Shown piece after piece: positions 44,019-53,500 of a DNA stretch of 64,000 nt (positions are counted from its first letter, which is position 1; each line of letters starts with the position of its first letter). The notes under the pieces are model-generated. The model did not search any database, was not told the DNA's origin, and worked only from the letters and a program-made list of their open reading frames with translations. Position numbers and translations under genes: made by a program. This DNA is from Arthrobacter sp. MN05-02 (GTDB taxonomy: Bacteria; Actinomycetota; Actinomycetes; Actinomycetales; Micrococcaceae). Location: NCBI GenBank assembly GCA_004001285.1, contig AP018697.1:744001-808000 (forward strand), read 5' to 3'.

Positions 44019-46300
44019 CCGTGACCGGCAAATCCGTTTTGGACGCAATCGCAAGTTCGCTTCTGGGCGCAGGACGCTACAACAGCGACGACAAAACCGG
44101 CCCCGTAGCGGTCCTGTGGCCGGACCCGGAGCGTCATTGGGAACCGATCGTTACGAGACTTAGTGGGATTCTGCATATTGCAGCGCTGGGGGACTACGAC
44201 GAATCGAAGTCCACCGGACCAGCAATCTGGATTCGTTCACTGCTGGCCAGCACTAGTCAATCCTCGAAGGTGCCCCTTGTGGTTTATCTTCCAGGTGTCT
44301 CTCGTGGCGACCTTCGGGCTGTTGAAAGCACTTCGGCTGCTCTTCGACCTTTAGCAGAATTGCAGTTCCGCTCTGCCTGGTGGCTCCAGTCCAATCAATC
44401 GCCGTGGACTCCAGGTGCTTTCCTCCGAAGCCCCGACGGTCTCAAACTCGACGTCGCGAGGGATGATGAGACCGCGAAAAACCTCGCTTTGGTGCTGTCC
44501 GAACTCAGCGACTCAGTCGTCGATGATCTCCGCAACGTTGGTCGCTTGGACGCGTCATTCTTCTCCTCTTTGTTGGTCGCGGACGAGACAAAGGCACTGT
44601 TGTCATGGCTTAACGAGCCCGAGGGCACAAAGCTGGCGCTGAGCGGCAACGAGTGGGCGGCCTTTGTGTCCCGGTCCAAGTCAACTTATGGGGTGAATCC
44701 GGACGCAATGGGCGCTTTGACCATCGCAGCGAAGCTGGGGCAGAGACAAGGTCCGTGGAAAAAGGCCTGGGATAGATTTGCTGAGGCTCCTCACAGCTAC
44801 CCAAAGATTCCGGACCAGCTTCGTAGAGCGAAACCCTCTGATCAGCTCTTTTCCGAACTGCCCGATTCATGGCCCCAGGACAATGACGAGGCTGAACGGG
44901 AGGTTGAGGCCGCACTCGTTGCTATGGGCGGGGGTACGCCAGCGGAGGCAAGGTCACAGGTTTCCGCGCTGGAGCGCAACCACGCCGACCGAAGGCAGAC
45001 CGTCTGGGCGGCACTCGGGGCAGCCCCGCTGGCTGCTGCACTCGAACACCTCAACATTGTTGCCGCTAAAACTATGAGTTATCCCTCCGTGGACAGCCCA
45101 AGCGGATTTGCGAGTTGGTACTCGGATGAGGGCTGGCAGGTTGACGCCGCCGCGGTGGCCGCCTTGGCTGCCGTGACAGACCAATATTCCCGGGGTGCCG
45201 TAGGGGATGCCCTGCGGGCGATGTACCTGCCGTGGCTTGACCAGGTTGCTAGAGGGTTCCAGCAATCGGTAATAAAAGTCGGTCAGTTAGCCGACGTTGG
45301 GCTTGATCTCGTGCAGGGCGACTGTGTCGTCTTCGTAGATGGCCTCCGTTACGATGTCGCTGAATCGGTGCGCCGGGCGCTGGCCGAACGCGGCGCAGAC
45401 GCTGACATCCGAACTAAATTCGCTGCTTTTCCCACCTTGACGAGTTCGGGTAAACCTGCCGTTGCCCCCATTGCTTCGAAGCTGGCTGGAGGAACCGAAC
45501 TGACTCCGAGCGCTGAGGGCCGCGCAGTAGACGCCGGAGTGCTGCGGTCCTTATTAGGTAAAGCATCAGTGCAGGTATTGCAGCGTGATGAGGTCGGAGA
45601 TCCGAAAGGCTACGGCTGGACGGAGACCGGAGACCTGGACGCGACCGGCCACAAGCTCGAACTTAAATTGGTCGATCGGATACCCCAAGAAGTAGCTGAC
45701 ATCGCCAGCCGGGTATGTCAGCTACTAGACGGTGGATGGGCGCGTGTACACATCGTGACCGATCACGGATGGTTGCTTATGCCGGGACAGCTTCCCAAGA
45801 TGGAACTCCCGCAGCACCTAACAGTCGTCCGGAAATCCCGATGCGCTCGGATGTCAGGAGGTGCCGTAGAAGTCGACCAGCCAATATTTCCCTGGACGTG
45901 GGATCCCGAGGTTCGGATAGCCATCCCCCATGGCGTAGCGGCATTTCAAACTGGTTGCGTATATGAACACGGGGGCGTAAGCCCTCAAGAAAGCATCACT
46001 CCTCACATCATTGTCAGTGGGACCGTGGAGCAGTCTCAAGCCCGAATTGAGGGGATAAAGTGGAGGGGTCTTAGGTGCCGCGTGGATTACCTTGATGCTC
46101 CCAGTGGTTCCCGCCTGGACGTGAGGAAAAGCCCGGGGGACTCGTCGTCGTCCATTGCCAGAGCCAAAATGATCTCCGGTTCTGGTGAGGAAAGCTTGCT
46201 AGTGCCGGACGATTCTCTTGAGGGCGTTATGGTTTTTGTCGTTCTATTGTCCGAACAAGGGGCGATTTTGGCCCAAGTATCGACAAGAGTGGGGGAATAA
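44015..46300 (+). CDS. pglZ: BREX alkaline-phosphatase-fold protein PglZ
   Basis: The 761-residue protein contains the PglZ domain in its C-terminal half: VFVDGLRYDVAESVRRAL (Asp442 as first metal ligand), FPTLTSSGKPAVAPIASKL as nucleophile loop, and HIVTDHGWLLMPG (Asp583, His584), with YEHGGVSPQESITPHIIV supplying the last histidines. It is the hallmark of BREX; phosphodiesterase activity is expected of the fold. The start ATG overlaps pglX (ATGA). An open frame in the same phase extends back to 43796 within pglX but is a shadow. Confidence 0.9.
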   Translation: MTVTGKSVLDAIASSLLGAGRYNSDDKTGPVAVLWPDPERHWEPIVTRLSGILHIAALGDYDESKSTGPAIWIRSLLASTSQSSKVPLVVYLPGVSRGDLRAVESTSAALRPLAELQFRSAWWLQSNQSPWTPGAFLRSPDGLKLDVARDDETAKNLALVLSELSDSVVDDLRNVGRLDASFFSSLLVADETKALLSWLNEPEGTKLALSGNEWAAFVSRSKSTYGVNPDAMGALTIAAKLGQRQGPWKKAWDRFAEAPHSYPKIPDQLRRAKPSDQLFSELPDSWPQDNDEAEREVEAALVAMGGGTPAEARSQVSALERNHADRRQTVWAALGAAPLAAALEHLNIVAAKTMSYPSVDSPSGFASWYSDEGWQVDAAAVAALAAVTDQYSRGAVGDALRAMYLPWLDQVARGFQQSVIKVGQLADVGLDLVQGDCVVFVDGLRYDVAESVRRALAERGADADIRTKFAAFPTLTSSGKPAVAPIASKLAGGTELTPSAEGRAVDAGVLRSLLGKASVQVLQRDEVGDPKGYGWTETGDLDATGHKLELKLVDRIPQEVADIASRVCQLLDGGWARVHIVTDHGWLLMPGQLPKMELPQHLTVVRKSRCARMSGGAVEVDQPIFPWTWDPEVRIAIPHGVAAFQTGCVYEHGGVSPQESITPHIIVSGTVEQSQARIEGIKWRGLRCRVDYLDAPSGSRLDVRKSPGDSSSSIARAKMISGSGEESLLVPDDSLEGVMVFVVLLSEQGAILAQVSTRVGE

Positions 46301-46304
46301 GCAC

Positions 46305-48353
46305 GTGGCCGATCTCGACGAATTAGACCGGATCACGGCGGATGCATACGAAGGCTTTGTTGTGCGCAAAGACTTGGCGCAGAAGTTCAAGGGCGCATAT
46401 CCCGTCCCAACTTACGTCGGAGAGTTCCTCTTGGGACGTTTCTGTGCGACAACGGACCCGGGCGAGATCCAAGAAGGACTGGAAATCGTCGAACGGCTAC
46501 TCCGCGATCGGACCGTCCGCGCCGGTGAAGAAGAGTTGTTTAAGTCACGAGCACGTGAACAGGGAACCATAAAGATCATCGACCTCATCCAAGCAAGGTT
46601 GGATTCAAAGGCGAATGTCTACCTGGCTACACTGCCGAGCCTTCAGCTAAGCGATGTCCGGATCGAAGACACGTTGGTGGCAGCAAATGAACGAATGCTC
46701 ACCGGCGGTTTCTACGCTGAGATTGATTTGGAGTACGACGCCGCAATCGCCGGCGAAAGCTCCGGGCGTCCGTTCGGTGTAACTAACCTGCGTCCCATTC
46801 AGCTCTCGACGCGGTCAGCCTTGGATGATTTGGCCGAAAGGCGGGACAGGTTTACCACTGAGCAGTGGAAGCACATGCTACTCAGAAGCGTGGGCTTTGA
46901 ACCAACCCGATTGACCGAGCGCCAGCAGGATGTACTTCTACTGCGTATGGTTCCGTTTGTTGTCCGCAACCACAACATGGTGGAACTCGGTCCGCGGGGT
47001 ACGGGCAAGTCACACCTGTTCCAGCAAGTCTCTCCCTATGCCCACCTCATCTCGGGAGGCAAAGCGACCGTGGCGCGGATGTTCGTGAATAACGCCACAG
47101 GTCAGCGTGGGCTCGTAGCCCAGCATGACGTGGTTTGCTTCGACGAAGTGTCCGGCGTTTCCTTCGACCAGAAGGACGGCGTCAATATCATGAAGGGCTA
47201 CATGGAGTCGGGGGAGTTCAGTCGAGGTCGGGAGAGCATTCGCGCAGATGGTTGCATCGTCCTGGTAGGCAACTTTGACGTTGATGTCCAGCATCAGCAG
47301 CGTGTGGGACACCTGCTCTCGCCGCTGCCGCCTGAGATGCGTAACGACACAGCCTTCATGGATCGCATCCATGCTTTTCTGCCGGGTTGGGATGTCCCGA
47401 AGCTCGATCCCTCGTATTTCACGTCGCATTTCGGACTGGTAAGCGATTTTTTGTCGGAGTGCTGGACACGTTTACGGGCTCAAAGCCGATTGGCGAATGT
47501 ACAAGGGAAGGTTCATTACGGTGACGCGTTGAGTGGGCGCGATTTGACGGCAGTCAACAAGACGACGGACGGACTGCTCAAGCTTCTATATCCTGGCCCT
47601 GATGCGGCAATTCCAGACACTGACTTGGAGTGGGCAGTAAAACTTGCTCTGGAGTGCCGACGACGCGTCAAAGAACAGCAGCGTCGCATTGGTGCAGCAG
47701 AGTTCCGTAACACCCATTTTAGTTACCGTCTCGGCGAGGACGCCGTCGAACAATTTGTCTCGACGCCGGAACTTCAAAGCCCCGACAGCATTGGGCTGGA
47801 CCCACTGCCGCCTGGGCAGATTTGGGCTGTGAGCCCTGGTGGTCAAGATGAGTACCCGGGTCTCTACCGAGTTGACGTCACGGAAGCGCCGGGAACTGGC
47901 GTGAGGATCGTGAACCGACCAACGCCGCCTGCACTCCGCGAGAGCGTCCAAGTGGCCGAGCAAAACCTCATCGGGCACGCGCGTGACCTCGTCGGGGACA
48001 GAACGCCGCGGGAGCACGAGTTCTCAATTCAAGTACGAGCCATGGACAGCGCCAGATCAGGTGCGGCGCTCGGCTTACCAGCCCTCTTGGCTTTGTGCAG
48101 TTCGCTACTGCAGAAAAACATCAGGGGAGGCCTCATCGCGGTGGGCAACCTGACACTCGGTGGAGGCGTAGAAGCTGTGCCGAATGCGGTTGCGTTGGCC
48201 GAGCTGGCCATGGAAAAGGGAGCGGAGACACTCTTGTTACCTGTGTCTGCACGGAAACAGCTCTTTGACGTGAGCGATGATGTTGCGACGAAGGTTTCCT
48301 TCCTCTTTTACGCGGACGCAAAGGATGCCCTACTGAAGTCCCTGGCGGAGTGA
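46305..48353 (+). CDS. brxL: BREX Lon-like AAA+ protein BrxL
   Basis: I choose the GTG at 46305, five bases after pglZ with GGGGGA upstream. The 682-residue protein has an AAA+ domain with Walker A GPRGTGKSHL (229-238), Walker B VVCFDEVSGV and sensor LVGNFD, and a C-terminal Lon-like domain (AMDSARSGAALGLPALLALC near 580-600; GGLIAVGNLTLGGGVEAVPN). BrxL forms DNA-binding ring assemblies that resemble replicative helicases and is needed for phage exclusion. Its presence, with no pglW, defines BREX type 1. It is the last gene of the operon. Confidence 0.9.
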   Translation: MADLDELDRITADAYEGFVVRKDLAQKFKGAYPVPTYVGEFLLGRFCATTDPGEIQEGLEIVERLLRDRTVRAGEEELFKSRAREQGTIKIIDLIQARLDSKANVYLATLPSLQLSDVRIEDTLVAANERMLTGGFYAEIDLEYDAAIAGESSGRPFGVTNLRPIQLSTRSALDDLAERRDRFTTEQWKHMLLRSVGFEPTRLTERQQDVLLLRMVPFVVRNHNMVELGPRGTGKSHLFQQVSPYAHLISGGKATVARMFVNNATGQRGLVAQHDVVCFDEVSGVSFDQKDGVNIMKGYMESGEFSRGRESIRADGCIVLVGNFDVDVQHQQRVGHLLSPLPPEMRNDTAFMDRIHAFLPGWDVPKLDPSYFTSHFGLVSDFLSECWTRLRAQSRLANVQGKVHYGDALSGRDLTAVNKTTDGLLKLLYPGPDAAIPDTDLEWAVKLALECRRRVKEQQRRIGAAEFRNTHFSYRLGEDAVEQFVSTPELQSPDSIGLDPLPPGQIWAVSPGGQDEYPGLYRVDVTEAPGTGVRIVNRPTPPALRESVQVAEQNLIGHARDLVGDRTPREHEFSIQVRAMDSARSGAALGLPALLALCSSLLQKNIRGGLIAVGNLTLGGGVEAVPNAVALAELAMEKGAETLLLPVSARKQLFDVSDDVATKVSFLFYADAKDALLKSLAE

Positions 48354-48679
48354 TTTCTTAGCACTTTCGCGTTTCTATCAGATACGGGATGCGCGGCACG
48401 GTTTGGACCGCGATTACACCGGCGTGGTTTTCGCCGTCGCTTGAGCCTTGGAGCCTTCATGGGCCACCAAGCAGCGAACTTATCAGCCTGGCGGGGCTCA
48501 AGGCGCAGCTACCCTGTCCGGAGCTGAGTCAGGTAAGCGGCGTTCCCGTTATATCTCCGCGTGCAGGGGCTGTTTGGAGTCGCTTGGGGACTCGGCAGCC
48601 TTCTTGAGCGTACTGATCCATTCCCATTAGCAGCGCGGATGTGCGCGCGACTGGCCCGTCATCCGTTAGGTTTGCTGAT
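48354..48679. other. 326-bp gap between brxL and the GmrSD gene; nothing recognised
   Basis: No conserved frame, repeat or clear terminator is seen. It presumably holds the promoter of the GmrSD gene; AGCGGCGTT and other GC pairings near 48535 are too weak to call. Confidence 0.4.
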
Positions 48680-50782
48680 ATGAAGGCAGTTGACGCAAAT
48701 CTCCTCGACCTACTCAAGGTCACTAGCCAGTTCGAGGTTCCGATCTACCAGCGCCCCTACGCTTGGGGCGAGGATGAGTGCGAGCAGCTCTGGAAGGACG
48801 TTCTTCGTGCTGGTGGTAACTCGAAGCTCGGCGCCCACTTCACAGGTTCTGTCGTGTACGTCGAAAAAGCGGCCGGCACGAGCACGAGCCAGGCGGCGAG
48901 TCTGATCATCGACGGTCAGCAACGTGTCACGACCGTGAGCCTCATCCTCGCAGCATTGGCGGATCACCTCGAAAGCAAAGAGCCCGGCGAACAAGAACCG
49001 ATCGAAGGCTTCTCGCCCGAGGAAATTCGCGTTTCATACCTCGTCAACCGGTTTAAGACGGACGACCGCCGGTACAAGCTCCTCCTATCCCAGGCTGACC
49101 GCGATGCCCTTATGGCGGTGGTGGAGGGCGCAGACGCGCCCTCGGGCATTTCCAGTCGTGTGATCGATAATGCCGCGTACTTCCGAACCAAGCTACGAGA
49201 CTCCCAACTTGACGTCGCCGTCGTGTGTAGGGGTCTGTCGAAGCTCCGAGTCGTTGACGTGAAACTTCAACTGGGCGTCGACCACCCACAGCTAGTTTTC
49301 GAAGCGATGAACTCGACCGGAAAGAAGCTATCCCAAGCAGACCTTATTCGGAACTTTGTACTGATGGATCTTCCCGTTGCAGAGCAGTCAAAACTGTGGA
49401 AGACCCTCTGGTGGCCAATGGAGCTCGAGTTCGCGCAGGCGAGTGCGAGTTGGCGGTTTGACGATTTTGTTCGCCACTACTTGACTGTCGTGACGGGTGA
49501 TATCCCACGCGTCGACGACATCTACGACGCTTTTAAGGACTACGCAGCGCTCCGACTACGCTCGGGCGAAACGATCGATGCTCTCGTCACCGAACTCCGC
49601 GAGTATTCGAAACGATATTGTGCGATTGCACTGGGGAAGGAACCGGACCCGACGCTGAGTGAGGCGTTCGACGACCTAGCCCACATCCGTGCCGATGTAG
49701 TCTATCCATTCCTCCTCGAGGTATACACCGACTATGATCTCAAGCTACTGAAGCGCGAGGAAGTGCTAGAAATCGTCCGGATGGTTACCTCGTATGTCAT
49801 CCGCCGCGCCGTCGTCGGACTCTCCACCAACTCGCTAAATACGACATTCAAAACCTTCGGCCGAGCGCTCCGTAAGGACCGGTATCTAGAAAGCGTTAGG
49901 GCCCACTTCTTGAGGATGCAGGGATATCGGATTTTTCCCGCAGATCCGGAGTTCGAGGAGAAACTCACTTCCTTCGATGCTTACCATTTCAAGCGTCGGT
50001 CATACTTCTTCCGGATGCTCGAGAATGTTGGGCGGAAGGAGCCTGTGCCTACGGATGAATACACTATCGAGCACATCCTCCCGCAGAACGATGATCTTCG
50101 GGCTGAATGGCGTGCAGCTCTTGGCCCGGATTGGCAACAGATCCAAGCGAAATACCTGCACACTCTCGGAAACCTCACGCTCACCGGTTACAACTCGGAA
50201 TACTCCGACCGGCCGTTCGAGGAGAAGCGCGACATCGCAGGCGGCTTCCGCGAGAGCCCGCTTCGGCTCAACCGGGGTCTCGGACTCCTCGATAGTTGGA
50301 ATGAGGCTACGATTCTGGATCGAGCAAGGCGCCTTGCTGGTGAAGCCTTGGCAATATGGAGGCGGCCAGAACTCCCTGCCGAAATACTCGCTGATTATCA
50401 AGAACCTCGGTCCGGAACTGGGTACACGATCGAGGATCACCCTAATCTGCTTCGGCCCCTACGCCGCGCGCATTTCGAGCAATTGCGAGAGTCAGTCCTC
50501 GCGCTTGACCCTTCTGTCTCAATCGAGTTTCTGAAGGTTCGGGTCGCGTTCCGGGCGGAGTCCACGTTCCTCGACGTGGTGCCCCAGGCGGGTCGGCTCC
50601 TGCTGGTGCTCAACGTGCCGATGAGCGAGTTGCGCGACGAGCGTGGGATTGCGCGGGACGTCAGCGACGTTGGCCACTGGGGAGCGGGTGATACGCAGGT
50701 GCCACTTGAAGACGCATCCGATTTCACCTATGTGATGGGTCTCGTGCGCCAAGCGTATGACTATCAAATGAGCAACGAGTAG
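48680..50782 (+). CDS. GmrSD-type type IV (modification-dependent) restriction enzyme
   Basis: The 700-residue protein joins an N-terminal DUF262 domain (PIYQRPYAWGEDECEQLWKD at 21-40 and LIIDGQQRVTTVSLILAAL, the DGQQR NTPase/DNase motif) to a DUF1524 HNH-like domain (YTIEHILPQN, His465; LGNLTLTGYNSEYS) and a DUF5655-like tail (VPLEDASDFTYVMGLVRQAY). GmrSD enzymes cleave DNA with glucosylated hydroxymethylcytosine or other modified bases, so they counter phages that escape restriction by base modification. They are often found inside BREX loci, as here. ATG at 48680; an earlier start at 48641 is less likely. Confidence 0.9.
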   Translation: MKAVDANLLDLLKVTSQFEVPIYQRPYAWGEDECEQLWKDVLRAGGNSKLGAHFTGSVVYVEKAAGTSTSQAASLIIDGQQRVTTVSLILAALADHLESKEPGEQEPIEGFSPEEIRVSYLVNRFKTDDRRYKLLLSQADRDALMAVVEGADAPSGISSRVIDNAAYFRTKLRDSQLDVAVVCRGLSKLRVVDVKLQLGVDHPQLVFEAMNSTGKKLSQADLIRNFVLMDLPVAEQSKLWKTLWWPMELEFAQASASWRFDDFVRHYLTVVTGDIPRVDDIYDAFKDYAALRLRSGETIDALVTELREYSKRYCAIALGKEPDPTLSEAFDDLAHIRADVVYPFLLEVYTDYDLKLLKREEVLEIVRMVTSYVIRRAVVGLSTNSLNTTFKTFGRALRKDRYLESVRAHFLRMQGYRIFPADPEFEEKLTSFDAYHFKRRSYFFRMLENVGRKEPVPTDEYTIEHILPQNDDLRAEWRAALGPDWQQIQAKYLHTLGNLTLTGYNSEYSDRPFEEKRDIAGGFRESPLRLNRGLGLLDSWNEATILDRARRLAGEALAIWRRPELPAEILADYQEPRSGTGYTIEDHPNLLRPLRRAHFEQLRESVLALDPSVSIEFLKVRVAFRAESTFLDVVPQAGRLLLVLNVPMSELRDERGIARDVSDVGHWGAGDTQVPLEDASDFTYVMGLVRQAYDYQMSNE

Positions 50783-50862
50783 ATATCGAGGCCTAATGAA
50801 GGTGCGCCCTGCGCCGATGTTTGACTACGCTAAGCCACCACTGAAGGAACTGTTCACGCCTT

Positions 50863-50891
50863 CAGCAGTCCCGGACTAGTTGCTGCGGGTA
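50863..50891. repeat. 29-bp motif shared with the DNA before brxA
   Basis: CAGCAGT-N7-TAGTTGCTG-N-GGGTA matches 36001-36029 in the same orientation (24 of 29 bases). CAGCA and TGCTG at its ends are inverted. On the minus strand it includes the last codons (TRSN) and TAG of the remnant that follows. Together the two copies bracket brxA to GmrSD. Confidence 0.5.
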
Positions 50892-51185
50892 TTTGTCAGA
50901 TGGCGCCCGATGTAACCGATATAGATTTTTCCGGACTGGTGCACGTCGTCGCAAATGTGCATACGCAGGGCGATGGTGTCGGGATGCGTGGGTTTGAAGT
51001 GGGCAAGCATGTAGGTCCTGCCACTCGGATCAACTGATTGGGGAACTGGGAGCTCTCGATCATTACGCCACGCGCTATCATGCTGAACGGATCACGCTCC
51101 GTTGCGACGAATCCTTTCGGAATGCACCTGCGGCCGCTCGCCTGATCATCCGGGAGATACAGGTAGACGTGTCCGCTGAAGCCGC
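50876..51185 (-). pseudogene. C-terminal remnant of an unrecognised protein, frameshifted
   Basis: Reading leftwards from about 51175, one frame gives GFSGHVYLYLPDDQASGRR and KGFVATERDPFSMIARGVMI. Near 51025 the sense passes to another frame with YMLAHFKPTHPDTIALRMHI and SGKIYIGYIGRHLTNTRSN, then TAG at 50876-50878. Both pieces have the composition of a real protein. The 5' end is cut by the ISL3 element. The closing IGYIGRHLTNT is distinctive but I cannot name the family. Confidence 0.5.
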
Positions 51186-51198
51186 TTTCTTTAGCGGC

Positions 51199-52128
51199 TC
51201 ATCGTAATTGAGAATGCAGGCGGGGTCTGAAGCCGCCTGATTCGAGGAGGCTGCGGGCGATGTAGTTGGTGAGGTTTCGGAACTCCAAGGCTGAGCCGCA
51301 GAGGTGCTCGAGCCCATTTATGGTTTCGGTGGGTCCGTTACTGGTGCCGGGCCGGTCGAAGAACGCAAGGACGTCAGCAGCTCGTTGTTTCAGGGTCCAA
51401 CCGAGCCGGCGGATCTCGGTTAGGGCGGCGGGGACGCCTGCGGTGACCGAGTTGATGACGGCCTGCATCGGTTGTTTCCCTTTCTGCTTGTTGGGTTCGC
51501 GGTAGGCGGCAACAATCCGCTGATAGATGCCCCAGGTCGCTTCGACGTCGACGTGTTCCTCGGCGGCGAACACAGCGTTCAGGCGGGTCTGGTGCTTGTC
51601 GGTGAGGAGATCGGCGCCGGTATGCAGTGTCCACCGAGCCCGATAAAGCGGGTCACCGGTACGGCCCCGATGCCCGGTCGTGTCTTGTTGGACGCGTTGC
51701 CTGCACCGATCCAACCCATCCCCGGCCAGCCGAACGACGTGGAAAGGATCCATCACCGGGGCCGCGTCGGGAAGCCGCTCCGCGGTGGCAGTCTTGAACC
51801 CCGTGAAGCCGTTCATCGCGACGACTTCGACACCGTTCAGCCAGGCTTGCGGCCGGCCAGCGAGCCACTGCTTGAGCATCTGCTTGGAGCGGCCCTCGAC
51901 CATGTCCAACAGCCGTGCCGGGCCCGTCTTCTCCCGGATCGGGGTGAAATCAATGATGACCGTCACGTACGTGTCGCCGCGACGAGTGTGCCGCCAGACG
52001 TGCTCGTCGCCGCCGATCGCAGTGACCCCGTTGAACCGGTGGGGGTCATCTATCAGGACGCGCTTGCCCTCGGTCAGAACCGCGGTGTTCGCGGTAGGCC
52101 AGGAGACTCCAAGACCTGCTGCGGTCTA
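51199..52128 (-). pseudogene. ISL3-family transposase, N-terminally truncated
   Basis: The frame runs from about 52128 (AAGLGVSWPTANTAVLTEGK) through GVTAIGGDEHVWRHTRRG, VIIDFTPIRE and PVMDPFHVVRLAGDGLDRCR to GPTETINGLEHLCGSALEFR and the stop at 51199, which are conserved ISL3 DDE segments. The zinc-binding N-terminus (about 120 residues) and the start are missing; a TAG and unrelated DNA lie upstream. The remaining 3' end of the element reaches about 51185. Confidence 0.8.
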
Positions 52129-52131
52129 TGA

Positions 52132-52996
52132 CGAGAGGATTCGCGCCCTGACCGGAAGCGGTGTGGTGGAGACACCTGCCCGCGCGGGAAGGGCTGAGGT
52201 CCTCTCTGCCGACCGCTGTTCTAGATCTTGATCACGGCTACAGAGTGCCGTCCGAAGTCTTTGATGTCGCGCGACCAGTTCTGGAGTTGGCGGCGCCGAG
52301 TGTCCGAGCACCACATATCGTGCGGAGCGTCGGGGCCTCGCCGGTGTTTTCGGAGGTCCAAGCGGATGAACTGTCGGGCGAGCTTGTAAAGGTGGTGCTG
52401 CACCACAGTGGGCGTGGACGCTTTGTCGGTGTCATCGCTGCGGCGCACCGCTGGCGTCGTCTTCGAGAGACGTTCCGCGCCGAGGAAATCTCGTGGGGCG
52501 AATCCACCAGCGGGAATTGAGTCAGTCAATAAATCTCGTGCTTCCGAAGGATGCAAAGGGGCTCGAGTTCGACTCCGTTATTGTGGTTGACCCGCAGGAG
52601 ATTCTCGACGAACCCCACGGAGCGCGTCTTCTGTACATAGCACTCACGCGAACGACGACCCGCTTGGACGTGCTGTATCCGGTTGGGAGGCTACCGGAGG
52701 TCCTAGGTGGGAAGCCGCTGAGTGAGGAATCGGCTGGTGTTGAGCCTGCACCACAACCGTCGCCTGAACCATCCGGCGGAATCAATCAAGTCAACTCGTC
52801 GTCCTCTCCTGGCTACATGGGAGGCGGAACTCGGGTAGCCAAGCGTGAGGAGCTTCATCAGGGCAGCTTGAGTAGGGTCGAGCGGAGCATGGTGCAGGCT
52901 GCCGCAGCGGAGCTACTAGCCGAACTGGAGTCCGTACCAGCCAACCTCCGGCCGTACGTCGTGGCAGAGCTCACCCGTCTAAGTGCCGAGGCCTGA
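52132..52996 (+). pseudogene. HelD/UvrD-like helicase, C-terminal remnant with frameshift
   Basis: The first frame (about 52161-52520) gives LDLDHGYRVPSEVFDVARPV and SVRAPHIVRSVG, as in the 2A region of HelD-type helicases. One base is missing near 52511, and the second frame gives LVLPKDAKGLEFDSVIVVDP and LLYIALTRTTTRLDVLYPVG, the UvrD_C_2 end, followed by an acidic tail to 52996. HelD proteins remove stalled RNA polymerase and, in actinobacteria, can give rifamycin resistance. The ATPase N-terminal part is gone, cut at the ISL3 border. Confidence 0.65.
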
Positions 52997-53170
52997 GGAC
53001 TATAGGCCTCTGCTGCGGTTTCAACAGGATTGTTCGGGTCGTGGCCCCAGCTGCCTAGAGTTCCGACTGAGCTGCCACAGTGCAGGTTAAGGAGCAGTTA
53101 CAAAAAACGCTTAGCGAGTTGCTAAGTAGAGGCAACACTAGATGTCACCGGGCTGGAATAGCCTCTGCTC

Positions 53171-53410
53171 ATGACGACCGTGAAAGAGGAAAAGGACCAA
53201 GTCCCTAGCTGTCCTGTGTGCGGCCACAGTGCCTGGCCCATCATGTATGGCATGGTTCCGCCAAACGTTTACGAGGCTCATCCTGAGACGGTTTTTGCAG
53301 GCTGTGTGATTACCGAAGAGTTGTGGACCGACCCTGTCACTGGCGTGGCTGACCACGGCGTTCCCGAGTGGGAGTGTCAGAGTGATAGGTGCAGACATCG
53401 GTGGTGGTAG
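53171..53410 (+). CDS. Small zinc-ribbon-like protein, 79 aa
   Basis: The protein has CPVCGHSAWPIMYGMVPP (14-31), a central AGCVITEELW and the C-terminal ECQSDRCRHRWW. The pattern of CxxC near the start and Cys...CRH near the end suggests one zinc ribbon. No function is known to me. A second copy with two frame changes lies at 21657-21888 outside the island, so this is a mobile or multi-copy family in this genome. It stands alone after the HelD remnant. Confidence 0.7.
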   Translation: MTTVKEEKDQVPSCPVCGHSAWPIMYGMVPPNVYEAHPETVFAGCVITEELWTDPVTGVADHGVPEWECQSDRCRHRWW

Positions 53411-53500
53411 GCAACGAAATTGCCAGCCAGTGCCCGGCCCTTGATGCCCTGTAGAAGGTAGGCAAGGATTTCTATTGCACCAACTATCGGATTGAGCCCA

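Noticed and set aside
36034..48353. Streptomyces-type Pgl (BREX type 2) system
   Set aside because: There is no pglW kinase and no brxD/brxHI; brxA, brxB and brxL are present, which fits type 1.
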